18,515 nt of DNA, taken from contig QMVA01000008.1 of the NCBI GenBank assembly GCA_003660865.1, positions 1 to 18,515 on the forward strand, written 5' to 3'. The position numbers and the translations under genes were made by a program. This stretch comes from Candidatus Nanohalarchaeota archaeon (GTDB lineage Archaea > EX4484-52 > B79-G9). Below the pieces are notes generated by a model. The model saw nothing but the letters and a program-made list of their open reading frames with translations, was not told the origin of the DNA and ran no database searches. Numbering within the stretch: position 1 is the first letter of the stretch; every line of letters begins with the position of its first letter. Shown here piece after piece: positions 1-8,055 of the stretch.

Positions 1-1
1 A

Positions 2-511
2 CCTCTACCTCTACCCGAACCATTATATGAATATAGTTTATTTGGATTGTTTATTACTATTATGTTATTTATTTTAGGTCTGTTCCTTGGGCCATATGTG
101 GCGGATCTAATTAGAAAAAAGCGATTTAAAAATGTACCTCGAATTAGTTTTGAGATTACTCAGAATTTGAAATCCGGTCTAAAACGTAGACTATCAGATG
201 TTGGGTTCAGTGTTTTTCCTCTTGAAAAATTTCCTGTCAAATTAAGGGTGTTTCTCAAATTATTTGTTGATAATAAAAAGACAATATTTAATCCAGTAAA
301 TTATTACAAAGGAGAGAAGTTGTAGAAATTGAATGGTGGTGTAGGTGTATCAGGTCATTTTTCCATTCCTGAAGATGTCGCTAAGTCAAAAAAGGAAATA
401 AAAATACGTGCGAATGTAACTGTAATTGATGAGAAGGATAAAGAATACAAATTATTACCTCAAGAGTTTATCTATAAAAGAGATGTAAATTCATGGTATC
501 TTGAACCTTAG
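2..511 (+). pseudogene. One-TM protein interrupted by in-frame TAG (5' end outside window)
   Basis: One reading frame is open from the window edge to 511 except for a TAG at 323-325. The part before the stop has a hydrophobic segment at about 36-105 followed by a Lys/Arg-rich stretch, so it is probably a single TM with a cytoplasmic C-terminal domain. The two halves read as one soluble domain: strand-like VKLRVFLKLFV before the stop, and GGVGVSGHFSIP then a closing WYLEP after it. The only starts available are TTG codons at 47 and 329, neither with a clear ribosome binding site, so I read this as the 3' part of a longer gene. The TAG could be a Trp TGG changed by one base, a sequencing error, or a recoded amber codon. 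TAG does act as a stop elsewhere here, at 7937-7939. I do not recognise the family. Confidence 0.55.
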
Positions 512-545
512 AACATCGCATATTGTTCTGTCGAGTCAGTCGATT

Positions 546-563
546 TGAATTGCATTCAATTCA
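546..563 (+). terminator. Small hairpin after the interrupted gene, possible terminator
   Basis: TGAATT and AATTCA form a 6-bp stem with a 6-nt loop, followed by a T-rich stretch (gtttatta). It lies 35 nt past the stop at 511 and before the minus-strand permease remnant. The placement fits transcript ending, but the stem is short and AT-rich. Confidence 0.25.
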
Positions 564-619
564 GTTTATTATACAGAAGGTCTAGTAGATGTACTTCTTA
601 AAACAGTAAGAGTTTATTT

Positions 620-790
620 CTACTCATACCTTAAAGCATCAGTAGGATTCAGTCTTGCAGCGCGCATTGCAGACAAAGTCCCTGAAAGCATCCCGACAAA
701 AAACGAAAACGAAAACGAAAACACAAGCGCACCAATAATCAAAGGCGCAACAGAAACTTTCAGGATACCAGACAAATCACTGAAAATCGG
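620..790 (-). pseudogene. 3' remnant of a MacB/FtsX-type ABC permease gene
   Basis: Read on the minus strand, this encodes only the last ~50 residues of a MacB-type permease: SVAP, LIIGAL, an FSF-rich TM segment, VGMLSGTL, MRAARLNPTDALRYE, then TAG. It matches the C-terminus of the intact permease at 8624-9844, which ends MRAARLKPTDALRYE. At DNA level 625-703 agrees with 8629-8707 at about 67 of 79 positions by my count. No ATPase, extracytoplasmic domain or N-terminal TM lies upstream; beyond ~800 the sequence becomes the promoter of the divergent RND gene. A CGAAAA triplication expands the TM segment. It is almost certainly a non-functional fragment, left by duplication or recombination of the permease locus. 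Confidence 0.8.
704..721. repeat. CGAAAA hexamer repeated three times
   Basis: Three exact copies of CGAAAA in a row lie inside the permease remnant. On the coding (minus) strand they read as Phe-Ser repeats, giving FSFSFS where the intact homologue has a single FSF. This looks like replication slippage in a sequence no longer under selection. Confidence 0.85.
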
Positions 791-820
791 CACAATATAC
801 AAAAATATAGACTATTCCAT

Positions 821-836
821 AAAAAAGCATATAAAC
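821..836 (+). promoter_or_regulatory. BRE/TATA promoter of the RND-Tes operon
   Basis: A purine run (aaaaaag, 821-827) followed by CATATAAAC (828-836) resembles an archaeal BRE plus TATA box. The TATA centre is about 28 nt before the ATG at 860, so transcription would begin at or next to the start codon, giving a leaderless first gene. This fits the lack of a ribosome binding site before 860. Confidence 0.6.
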
Positions 837-859
837 CTATTCATCTATTTTAATACACT

Positions 860-2053
860 ATGTCGTTATCATTAGTTGAAAAAATGCTCGAAAGACTTGC
901 AGATATACAGAGCAGGCATTACAAAATCATGTTCTTAATCACACTCATAGTCACCATAATTCTTGCTTCAGGACTGACAAAATTAGAGATACAGACAGAC
1001 ATCAACAAAGAGATGCCCCAGAACCTGTCGGTATTTAAACTGGGAAACAAAATATCGGACACATTCGGGGGACAGGACATCATACTTGTACTTGTCCGCC
1101 TTGACCCTGACTCAAATATACAATCAGCTCCAAAAGACATACGCGACCCAAAAGTCATCCAGTCCTTGGTAGACCTCGAAGATTTACTTGCCGATGAATC
1201 TTCAATTGACAGGATTCAGTCAATAGGCACAATATTTAACACAATGGACGGGGTCCCATCCACACTGGATGATGTCAGGGCAAACCTTTCAGATATACCT
1301 GACTCTGCAATGTTTTTCAACAAAGACTATACTGCAACACTACTCTATGCATACACAAGCGTCGGCACATCAGAAGAAAAAACAAGGGCTGTGACGGATA
1401 GCATAAACAATTACATTGAACAGGTATCAAAACCGCCAGGCATAAAACTGTCTGTAACAGGCATTCTTCCAATGAGGATTGTAATTCTCGACCTTCTTGT
1501 GCATGACGCAAGCTTCACAATCATAGTTGCTGCACTGATAATACTCGGCCTACTCATAATCATGCAGGGTTCAATCAGCAAAGCCATACTGGTATTCATA
1601 CCACTTTCCATGGGTCTTATATGGACAATAGGTGCAATGGGCTGGCTCAACATACCCCTTTCAATAGCAACCGTCGGTCTTGGCGCAATGATACTTGGGC
1701 TCGGAGTCGAATACGGCGTATTTATCGTGGCAAGATACGATGAAGAAAGAGATAAAGGCATAACACAAAGAGAATCACTTATTGCAACAGTCCCGTCAGT
1801 CGGTTATGCAATATTTGGCTCGGCCACAACAACAATGGCAGGATTTCTTGCCCTTCTGGCATCTGCAATGCCCATGATGCAGCATCTTGGCTTATCACTT
1901 GCACTTGGCATCTTTTTCAGCATGACGGCAGCAGTTGTCGCAAATCCGCCGCTTATACTGATTGGAGAAAAACTCAGCTATAACAGGACCCATAAAAAGC
2001 ACAGGAAATACACACAAAAACTGGAAAAACACAAGGAGAGGAAATGGCGATGA
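860..2053 (+). CDS. Half-size RND superfamily (MMPL/HAE3-like) membrane protein 1
   Basis: A 397-residue protein with the layout of one RND repeat: TM1 (about 22-40), an extracytoplasmic domain (about 41-212), and five packed TM helices (about 215-368). The loop starts with the FGGQD motif typical of MMPL/HAE3 proteins. TM4 carries GLGVEYGVFIVARYDEE, where E284-Y285 stands at the position of the Asp-Tyr proton-relay pair of MmpL-type transporters. It ends in a strongly basic tail (371-397). Full RND exporters have two such repeats (12 TM); half-length archaeal proteins of this type are known, for example MJ1562. It opens a compact operon with the tetraether-type synthase and a second RND half. 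Substrate unknown; I infer a lipid or amphiphile. The start is set by the TATA spacing. Confidence 0.9.
   Translation: MSLSLVEKMLERLADIQSRHYKIMFLITLIVTIILASGLTKLEIQTDINKEMPQNLSVFKLGNKISDTFGGQDIILVLVRLDPDSNIQSAPKDIRDPKVIQSLVDLEDLLADESSIDRIQSIGTIFNTMDGVPSTLDDVRANLSDIPDSAMFFNKDYTATLLYAYTSVGTSEEKTRAVTDSINNYIEQVSKPPGIKLSVTGILPMRIVILDLLVHDASFTIIVAALIILGLLIIMQGSISKAILVFIPLSMGLIWTIGAMGWLNIPLSIATVGLGAMILGLGVEYGVFIVARYDEERDKGITQRESLIATVPSVGYAIFGSATTTMAGFLALLASAMPMMQHLGLSLALGIFFSMTAAVVANPPLILIGEKLSYNRTHKKHRKYTQKLEKHKERKWR
2033..2041 (+). promoter_or_regulatory. Ribosome binding site deciding the Tes start
   Basis: AAGGAGAGG ends 8 nt before the ATG at 2050 but only 2 nt before the upstream in-frame ATG at 2044. 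The spacing favours 2050, which also gives an ATGA overlap with the RND stop at 2051-2053, typical of translational coupling. Confidence 0.65.
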
Positions 2054-3549
2054 AAAACATACTACCTGGAATAGAAAAGGAGCCGGTTAAAACAAAGTCA
2101 ATATGTCCTGTATGCCATAAAATTCTGGATGCATTAATATTCGAAGAAAACAAAAAAGTCTGGATTGAAAAAGAATGTCCTGAGCACGGCAAGACAAAGG
2201 AGTTATACTGGGGTGATTCAGAGATGTATGACCTCGCCAAAAAATACAGGTATGACGGGACCGGTATTGATAACCCCCAGGTAAAGCAATTTTCAGAGTG
2301 CCCGTATTCATGCGGTTTATGCCCTGCACATAAATCACACACCATTCTTGGAATTATTTTTGTCACAAACAGATGCAACTTAAGATGCAGTTACTGTTTC
2401 ATAAATGCAGCTGTCCAGGGATTTATATACGAGCCCGATATCCGGCAGATAGAATCCATGCTAAAGACACTTAGAACCAACAGTCCTGTGCCTGTAAGCG
2501 CAGTAATGTTCAGCGGGGGTGAACCGTCATTAAGAGGCGATATGACAGAGATAATATCCCTTGCAAAAAACATGGGCTTTTCCACGATACTGTTCAATAC
2601 AAATGGAACCATTATTGCGCAGAAACCGGAATTAATAAAAGAATACAAGGATGCCGGTGCTACTGCACTTTATTTGAGCTTCGATGGGCTCACTAGCAAA
2701 ACAAACCCCAAAAATCATCAATATACTGCAAAAATAATTGAAGAATGCAGAAAAGTCAATCTCGCGGTCGTCCTTGTACCAACAATAATAAATGGCGTTA
2801 ATGACCATGAAATTGGAGACATTGTAAAATATGCAGCAGAAAACATAGACATCATAAAAGCAGTCAATTTTCAGCCAATATCTTTTATCGGTAGCATGAC
2901 GCTGGAATCAAGAGTAAAGCAAAGAACCACAATACCAGATGTTATAAAAAAAATCAATGAACAGACAGACAGGCAAATAAAAAAAGAAAGTTTTTTCCCT
3001 GTACCGTCTGTATTGCCAATCTCAAAAATACTTGAGTCATCCTTCAGGCATCCGCAGGTAGAATTCAGTGCGCACCCACATTGCGGTATGGGCACTTACG
3101 TATTTGTAAAAGACAAAAAAATAATTCCAATTACAGACTTCCTGGATGTTCGCAGTCTTTATTCACTGCTTGATGAAATCTCAAAAGAAGACCTTTACAT
3201 GACTCACAAAAAAGTTATCCATGGTTATACCCTGCATCAGAAAATCAAAACTCTGATAGACCATGAAAAAAAACCATTCAAATTCAGTATTGTAAATACG
3301 CTTGTGAACCTTCTGACAAAAGGTGTAATTGACAACGAATTTACGAGAAATTCCCTCTTTATAGGAATGATGCATTTTCAGGATGCATACAACTATGATA
3401 TTGAACGTGTGAAGAGATGCGTTATCCACTACGCAACACCGGACAACAGGATAATACCATTTTGCGCTTTTAATGTCCTTCCCGAGCTATACAGGGACAG
3501 GATACATAAAAAATACTCTACTGATATGAAAACTATAGACCGGCGATAA
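2050..3549 (+). CDS. tes: Radical SAM enzyme, tetraether lipid synthase (Tes/MJ0619) type
   Basis: 499 residues from the chosen start; positions here use the ATG at 2044 (501 residues), close to the length of MJ0619. The N-terminus has a CPVC knuckle (C21, C24) and CPEHG (C45), a rubredoxin-like or zinc-ribbon-like domain. CPYSCGLC (C86, C90, C93) then precedes the radical SAM cluster motif CNLRCSYC (C111, C115, C118). SGGEP (157-161) is the SAM-binding GGE motif. HPHCGMG (C347), RCVIHY (C459) and IPFCAFN (C474) are further Cys sites typical of this family and suit auxiliary Fe-S clusters. Established: Tes joins the phytanyl chain ends of archaeol lipids to give membrane-spanning tetraethers; MJ0619 was earlier assigned to pterin methylation. 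Placement between two RND halves favours a lipid substrate. A relative with another substrate remains possible. Confidence 0.7.
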   Translation: MKNILPGIEKEPVKTKSICPVCHKILDALIFEENKKVWIEKECPEHGKTKELYWGDSEMYDLAKKYRYDGTGIDNPQVKQFSECPYSCGLCPAHKSHTILGIIFVTNRCNLRCSYCFINAAVQGFIYEPDIRQIESMLKTLRTNSPVPVSAVMFSGGEPSLRGDMTEIISLAKNMGFSTILFNTNGTIIAQKPELIKEYKDAGATALYLSFDGLTSKTNPKNHQYTAKIIEECRKVNLAVVLVPTIINGVNDHEIGDIVKYAAENIDIIKAVNFQPISFIGSMTLESRVKQRTTIPDVIKKINEQTDRQIKKESFFPVPSVLPISKILESSFRHPQVEFSAHPHCGMGTYVFVKDKKIIPITDFLDVRSLYSLLDEISKEDLYMTHKKVIHGYTLHQKIKTLIDHEKKPFKFSIVNTLVNLLTKGVIDNEFTRNSLFIGMMHFQDAYNYDIERVKRCVIHYATPDNRIIPFCAFNVLPELYRDRIHKKYSTDMKTIDRR

Positions 3550-3550
3550 A

Positions 3551-4693
3551 ATGCATAAAAAACTGATAAAGATATACGCGGACTTTGTAAGCTACCACCC
3601 ATTACTCATACTTGCATTAATGCTTATAGTCTCGTATTTTGCATTCAGTTTAGCATCTGAAATTGAAATGGAAACTGCGGGCTATGAAGACCTTTTGCCG
3701 GAAGATATTGAAGTGATAAGTGCAATGAATTATGTAACAGAAGAATTTGGCGGGGCAGACAGTGTGCTGATAGTACTTGAATCATCTCCAAGAAATACAA
3801 ATTCAAATGAAATTCGCGATGTCAGGGACCCGAGACTCCTTGAATACATGAATCTCCTGCAGGAGCGCGCAATACTTGTAGACAATGTAGAAAGTGCAAG
3901 CAGTGCATCAGACATCCTCAAAAGCCTCAATAATGGTCACATCCCAAAATCAATAAACACAGCAAAAAACCTCTCCCTGCAAACCAATCGCCTTGAAAGC
4001 TACATCAGCAGCGATTACTCAATTGCTCTGATAAGACTCAGGGTAACAGATATAACAGACACAAAAGAAATTGAAGAACTTGAAAAAGACCTGAACAATG
4101 CCATAAGCGAAATCCTTCGCCCGCCCGGTATTTCAGTGAGATTATCTGGAGAAAAAATTCAGATGTCTGTTATGATGCGTCTCATCCAGCCGGACATGCA
4201 AAAAACATCCCGGATATCATTAATCTCCATACTTGTAATTCTCTTTTTTCTATTCAGATCAATAAAGCACGGCATAATCCCGCTTATGACAATAATTTTC
4301 GGTGTCCTGTGGTCAATGGGATTCATGGGATTTATCGGCATGAACCTGAGTTCAATGACTTCAGGTGTAATTTCCATGATAATGGGTATTGGCATTGATT
4401 TTGGCATCCAGACAGTAACGCGCTTCAGGCAGGAAATTGCACACAATGTACCTAAAAGAGCCATGAGCATAACCTTATCAAATGTATTTATGCCTATGGC
4501 AACAACCACGCTTGCTGCACTCATCGGATTCAGGGCAATGTCCCTTGGAGAACTGACCATCATGTCAGACCTTGGAACAATCATGAGTTACGGTGTAGCT
4601 GCATGTTTTCTTGCGGCAGTGACAGTAATACCTGCACTACTTGTAATATTCGAATTTGGAAATAATAAAAATATTAAATATGGAGTTGATTAA
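3551..4693 (+). CDS. Half-size RND superfamily (MMPL/HAE3-like) membrane protein 2
   Basis: 380 residues with the same layout as the protein at 860: TM1 (about 16-35), an extracytoplasmic domain (about 36-215) opening with the EEFGGADSVLIV motif, then five TM helices (about 220-366). TM4 contains GIGIDFG, with D283-F284 at the proton-relay position, so this half has the acidic residue as Asp while the partner half has Glu. It begins one base after the Tes stop and is surely cotranscribed. The simplest reading is that it pairs with the 397-residue half to form one pseudo-symmetric 12-TM transporter, since each supplies one RND repeat. A homotrimer or homodimer of one half is not excluded. Confidence 0.9.
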   Translation: MHKKLIKIYADFVSYHPLLILALMLIVSYFAFSLASEIEMETAGYEDLLPEDIEVISAMNYVTEEFGGADSVLIVLESSPRNTNSNEIRDVRDPRLLEYMNLLQERAILVDNVESASSASDILKSLNNGHIPKSINTAKNLSLQTNRLESYISSDYSIALIRLRVTDITDTKEIEELEKDLNNAISEILRPPGISVRLSGEKIQMSVMMRLIQPDMQKTSRISLISILVILFFLFRSIKHGIIPLMTIIFGVLWSMGFMGFIGMNLSSMTSGVISMIMGIGIDFGIQTVTRFRQEIAHNVPKRAMSITLSNVFMPMATTTLAALIGFRAMSLGELTIMSDLGTIMSYGVAACFLAAVTVIPALLVIFEFGNNKNIKYGVD

Positions 4694-4695
4694 AT

Positions 4696-5997
4696 ATGAA
4701 AGACAAAATGATAAACATAAAAACAGGACTAATGGGATTTATATTAATGCTTGCGCTATGTGCAGCAACAGCATCAGCCATCGGCTCGCAGTTAGATATC
4801 ACATTAATGCGCACAGACCCAGACCCCGTATCCGCAGGAACATACTTTGACATAATCCTAAAACTCGAAAACACAGGCACAAAAGAAGCAAAGAACGTAT
4901 CTGTCATAATCCTGCCGGAATACCCGTTTTCACTCGGACCTGGGGAAGATGCAAAAAAAGATTACGGTACTATTGAAATAATGTCTCCAATCACATTGCG
5001 TTATACACTGTATGTGGATGAAAACGCAATTGATGGTTTGAACAAACTGGCAGTAGCCTATACTACGCAAAGTGGGATGAAAGTTACAGAAGACATTGCA
5101 ATAGACATTGAAAGCAAAAAAATCAGCCTCTATGTGGGCGGCTTGGAGACAGACCCTACAAAACTGACATCAGACACAGACAGTGCAAAGCTAACTGTAG
5201 AGATACAGAATGTGGGGGATTCTGATGCTCAGATGGTTTCATCAGAACTTATATTGCCGGACGGCTTTAAGTCATCCACAAGTTACTCAACCAGGTACAT
5301 GCTTGGAACAATCAGCCATGACTCAGGTAAAAGCGCTATCTATTACATTGACATAGACAAAACAGTAAAAGAAGGAACATATCCTGCGCAAATTTTACTG
5401 AAATACAAAGACACAACCGGCTCGCGCTCAGAATATAAAGAGAAAATACTTGACCTGAACATCCCTGTAATGGGAAGGCCTGATTTTGAAATAACAGATA
5501 TTTCAACAATTCCCCCTAAAATTGCACCGGGAGATAAAAATGTTGAACTGAAACTAAAAGTAAAAAATACTGGCTCCAAGAAAGGCGAAAGCGTATCTGT
5601 CAGGATATTCAAAAAATCAGAACAGCCAATTGATTTTGATGAAAAATCAGACTATATAGGAACCCTGGATGTCAATGAGGAAGGATGGGCAGTACTAAAA
5701 CTAAGTATTGACGAAAGTGCCGCACTGAAAGATTATCGTCTTGATACACAAATAAGAGCAATACATGAAAATAGTGTTCTGGTCTTTGACCGTACTGTTC
5801 CTCTAAGTGTATCTTTTGTAAGAGAAGAAATACCGATATACGAAAAATACCAGAAGTATTATCCGGCCATTGCTGCTCTTGTGGTCCTGTATCTCTTGTG
5901 GCGCTATATGTTGCCAGTTATAACACGCAGATTGCATTCAACTAACAAAAAAGAAACACAAAAAATCAAACATCATATTGAAAGCAGTGTTGAATAA
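4696..5997 (+). CDS. COG1361-type surface protein, exporter-linked (RND operon)
   Basis: 433 residues: signal peptide (about 1-28, ending ATASA), a long beta-rich extracytoplasmic part built of CARDB/NEW3-like Ig-type repeats (motifs LKLENTGTKEAKNVSV, VEIQNVGDSDAQ, LKVKNTGSKKGESVSV), then one TM helix (about 389-408) and a basic cytoplasmic tail. The first repeat resembles that of the protein at 11122-12351: both have a DP-P start, YPFSL, a DA-K-YG-IE stretch and a VD-NA motif. The start has GGAG at 4682-4685, 10 nt upstream, and lies 2 nt after the preceding stop. Function unknown; its position suggests an extracytoplasmic partner of the RND pair, comparable in role to an adaptor protein (inference). 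Confidence 0.85.
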   Translation: MKDKMINIKTGLMGFILMLALCAATASAIGSQLDITLMRTDPDPVSAGTYFDIILKLENTGTKEAKNVSVIILPEYPFSLGPGEDAKKDYGTIEIMSPITLRYTLYVDENAIDGLNKLAVAYTTQSGMKVTEDIAIDIESKKISLYVGGLETDPTKLTSDTDSAKLTVEIQNVGDSDAQMVSSELILPDGFKSSTSYSTRYMLGTISHDSGKSAIYYIDIDKTVKEGTYPAQILLKYKDTTGSRSEYKEKILDLNIPVMGRPDFEITDISTIPPKIAPGDKNVELKLKVKNTGSKKGESVSVRIFKKSEQPIDFDEKSDYIGTLDVNEEGWAVLKLSIDESAALKDYRLDTQIRAIHENSVLVFDRTVPLSVSFVREEIPIYEKYQKYYPAIAALVVLYLLWRYMLPVITRRLHSTNKKETQKIKHHIESSVE

Positions 5998-6019
5998 GCA
6001 GGGATGTTGAAGAGAGTGT

Positions 6020-6025
6020 GGTGAT
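6020..6025 (+). promoter_or_regulatory. Ribosome binding site deciding the glycosyltransferase start
   Basis: GGTGAT, complementary to the archaeal 16S rRNA tail, ends 4 nt before the ATG at 6030. The upstream GTG codons at 6018 and 6021 overlap this site and are therefore unlikely starts. Confidence 0.6.
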
Positions 6026-6029
6026 TATT

Positions 6030-6737
6030 ATGGATGTATCTTTTATTGTTCCGACATACAATGAAGAAAAGTGTATTGAAGATTGCCTTAAAGCTATAAA
6101 AAATCAGAAAACATCTCATACATACGAAATAATCGTTGTTGACGGGTACAGTACAGATAAGACTGTGGAGATTGCGAAAGGGTATGCAGACAAGATTGTT
6201 TTTTCAAAGGTGAAGTCTGTTGCAGTTCAGCGCAACTTGGGCGCAAAAAGATCGTGCAGTAAATACTTTGCATTCATAGATGCAGACACACAGGTATGTA
6301 CAGATTATATTGAAACAGTTATTCCACATATCGAAAATGGGAATTTAGGCGTGTCTTTGGGATTTGAATTTGAGAAAAAGAAGCTAAAATTATTGTTTGC
6401 TGAAAAGGTGGCAAATAGCTATTATCATGCAAGAAGCATGCTTGGCAAAGCAACACTCCCGGGATTTAATATCTCTATATCAAAAAATGTATTTACAGAA
6501 CTGGGAGGATTCAGGAACATTGTTTTAGAAGATATTGACATTTCAAGGACATTAAATAAAGTTGGACCAACAAAATACATTACCAGAAAAAAAGTAGTCA
6601 CATCCGCGCGCAAACTGGAGAAAATGGGTGTGCTTGGGACTTTGAGGTATTACATTGAACTTGACCTGAGTAAAAGTATACATATTGAGCCAATTAAAAA
6701 TCTTCTTAAATACAAAAAATATATACATATCAGGTGA
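6030..6737 (+). CDS. Family 2 glycosyltransferase
   Basis: 235 residues with a GT-A fold pattern. It opens with VSFIVPTYNEE, followed by EIIVVDGYSTDKT (nucleotide-sugar binding), QRNLGAK, then FIDADT, which contains the DxD metal-binding residues. PGFNISISK and ELGGF precede VLEDIDIS, where the Glu-Asp pair is the usual catalytic region. There are no TM helices, so it is cytosolic or peripheral on the membrane. It likely transfers a sugar to a lipid or polyprenyl-linked acceptor, but donor and acceptor cannot be read from sequence. The start is the ATG after GGTGAT. It lies 32 nt past the preceding gene with no clear promoter between, so it probably belongs to the operon that starts at 860. 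Confidence 0.85.
   Translation: MDVSFIVPTYNEEKCIEDCLKAIKNQKTSHTYEIIVVDGYSTDKTVEIAKGYADKIVFSKVKSVAVQRNLGAKRSCSKYFAFIDADTQVCTDYIETVIPHIENGNLGVSLGFEFEKKKLKLLFAEKVANSYYHARSMLGKATLPGFNISISKNVFTELGGFRNIVLEDIDISRTLNKVGPTKYITRKKVVTSARKLEKMGVLGTLRYYIELDLSKSIHIEPIKNLLKYKKYIHIR
6732..6737 (+). promoter_or_regulatory. Ribosome binding site overlapping the glycosyltransferase stop
   Basis: AGGTGA spans the stop codon of the glycosyltransferase and ends 5 nt before the ATG at 6743. The GTG at 6734 lies inside this site, so 6743 is the better start for the next gene. Confidence 0.6.
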
Positions 6738-6742
6738 AACTT

Positions 6743-7939
6743 ATGCCAAAAACAGATTTGTACAAAAAAAGAATAAAAAAATATAAAAATAAGGTCATTG
6801 AACAAAACATAGTCAAAGACATTTTTGGAAAATCCAAAGAACTAATGGGATCAGCGAAAGAAATACAGAACTATATCCGCAAACTACCTGAAGCTGAAAG
6901 AAAAATAATTATTCGTCATATTGCGGACACCAAGAATCATTATAAGGCAATTGAAAGGCTGTTTATAAGAAAAGAAAAAAGAAAAGCAGTTGACAGTCTT
7001 TTTTTCTCATTTGACGAGTTGCCTCTATTTGGCAAAGAATACTGGTTCATGAAGTTTACTTCAGACACCGGCTCAAAAACCCAGCTTCTTTTCATGTTCG
7101 GGAGGAGTGCAGGTGATGTAGAAATCAATGGCAAATACCTTAAAAACAAGAAGCTAAGCCCGGACAAACACCAGGGCTATGTGGTAAGCTGGGCTTATGA
7201 TGATGAGCAGAAGAGTATAGTTGATGACCCGAGTACAATAAAAATATCAAAAACGTCGATAGATGTGAAGAATAAATCTGTTTTTGCTTCTTTTAGCGGG
7301 AGTTTTCCAGAATACAATCTGAATATCTCTAAAAATGACAAGGAGATCTGCAGCCTGAAAATTATAGAGCCTGAAAATGAGACACTGAAATTCGAGATTT
7401 GCGAAAATTACAAGGTATTTCTTGGTTATGATCTTGTAAATCTCTATTTTGATTTTAAAGGCAAGCTGTTTGGAAAAGATTTTTCAGGCAAATGTTATGT
7501 TCAAAAAGTCGTGGTTGTGGGTCCATTCATACCATGGCGATGGGGGCGGATTGTGTTTAAAAATAATTCAATACTGACATACTTTATCCCTAATCTGGAA
7601 CTTCTGGGTCTGGAATACAGGATTGATTCGTATTTTAGTTATTATGACTCTATATCAAAAAAGAGCTATAAGTATACTGATGTGGATGTCTATGCGTTTC
7701 CATGTGCTGAAGATTATACCAGATGGATTGTTACAGGAAATAAAAATAATCTCTTCATATGCATGAAAAGTTACAGCCACGAGACATTCAGATTCAAAAA
7801 ATGGAGCAATTTCACTTATATTGAATATCTCGTTGAGGTTGTTGATTTCAGCCTGACTCTTGATGGAAAGAATATCCGCCTGAAAGATGTCGGCGGAGGA
7901 ATCGGAATGGTAGAAGATACAGGAGGATATGTATTTTAG
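6743..7939 (+). CDS. Unknown cytoplasmic beta-rich protein, possibly CrtC/AttH (lipocalin)-like
   Basis: 398 residues, without signal peptide or TM helices. The first ~75 residues are charged and probably helical. The rest is rich in short beta strands and aromatic residues. The stretch FSGKCYVQKV, then GPFIPWRWGRIVF and a Tyr-rich region, reminds me of the CrtC/AttH lipocalin-like fold used by carotenoid hydratase relatives, but I cannot confirm this. The C-terminus has a Gly-rich turn (DVGGGIGMVEDTGG). It sits directly after the glycosyltransferase, sharing its stop region, and ends with TAG, the only intact gene here to do so. If the fold guess is right, a hydrophobic isoprenoid ligand would suit the lipid theme of the operon. 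Otherwise it is a hypothetical protein. Confidence 0.6.
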   Translation: MPKTDLYKKRIKKYKNKVIEQNIVKDIFGKSKELMGSAKEIQNYIRKLPEAERKIIIRHIADTKNHYKAIERLFIRKEKRKAVDSLFFSFDELPLFGKEYWFMKFTSDTGSKTQLLFMFGRSAGDVEINGKYLKNKKLSPDKHQGYVVSWAYDDEQKSIVDDPSTIKISKTSIDVKNKSVFASFSGSFPEYNLNISKNDKEICSLKIIEPENETLKFEICENYKVFLGYDLVNLYFDFKGKLFGKDFSGKCYVQKVVVVGPFIPWRWGRIVFKNNSILTYFIPNLELLGLEYRIDSYFSYYDSISKKSYKYTDVDVYAFPCAEDYTRWIVTGNKNNLFICMKSYSHETFRFKKWSNFTYIEYLVEVVDFSLTLDGKNIRLKDVGGGIGMVEDTGGYVF

Positions 7940-7953
7940 ATAAGCAAAGTATT

Positions 7954-7988
7954 TTTGATTGTCTATAAAGTATAACCCGACAATCAAA
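7954..7988. repeat. 10-bp inverted repeat after the long plus-strand operon
   Basis: TTTGATTGTC (7954-7963) and GACAATCAAA (7979-7988) are perfect inverted repeats around a 15-nt spacer, 14 nt past the stop at 7939. It could fold at the transcript 3' end as a processing or termination element, or bind a regulator. No strong T-run follows. Confidence 0.6.
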
Positions 7989-8055
7989 TCTGCGGAAATC
8001 CAGTGCAGTTTATGTATTTCCTGTACTTTCCTCTATGCTATTGTTGCGAAAGAAG

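Noticed and set aside
323..325. Pyrrolysine reading of the TAG
   Set aside because: Not supported by other evidence in the window: no pylT/pylS or methylamine methyltransferase, and TAG ends another gene. Kept only as a remote alternative.
1411..1761. 116-codon minus-strand reading frame opposite the first RND gene
   Set aside because: Hydrophobic antisense of TM helices, a common artefact; no regulatory signals.
2044..2049. Upstream ATG as start of the radical SAM gene
   Set aside because: Only 2 nt from the ribosome binding site; the ATG at 2050 has 8-nt spacing and an ATGA overlap.
4159..4584. 141-codon minus-strand reading frame opposite the second RND gene
   Set aside because: It is the complement of a clearly conserved TM protein; no recognisable protein features of its own.
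6018..6029. GTG start of the glycosyltransferase
   Set aside because: It overlaps the GGTGAT ribosome binding site, which serves the ATG at 6030.
6734..6742. GTG start of the gene after the glycosyltransferase
   Set aside because: The GTG is part of AGGTGA, the likely ribosome binding site for the ATG at 6743.
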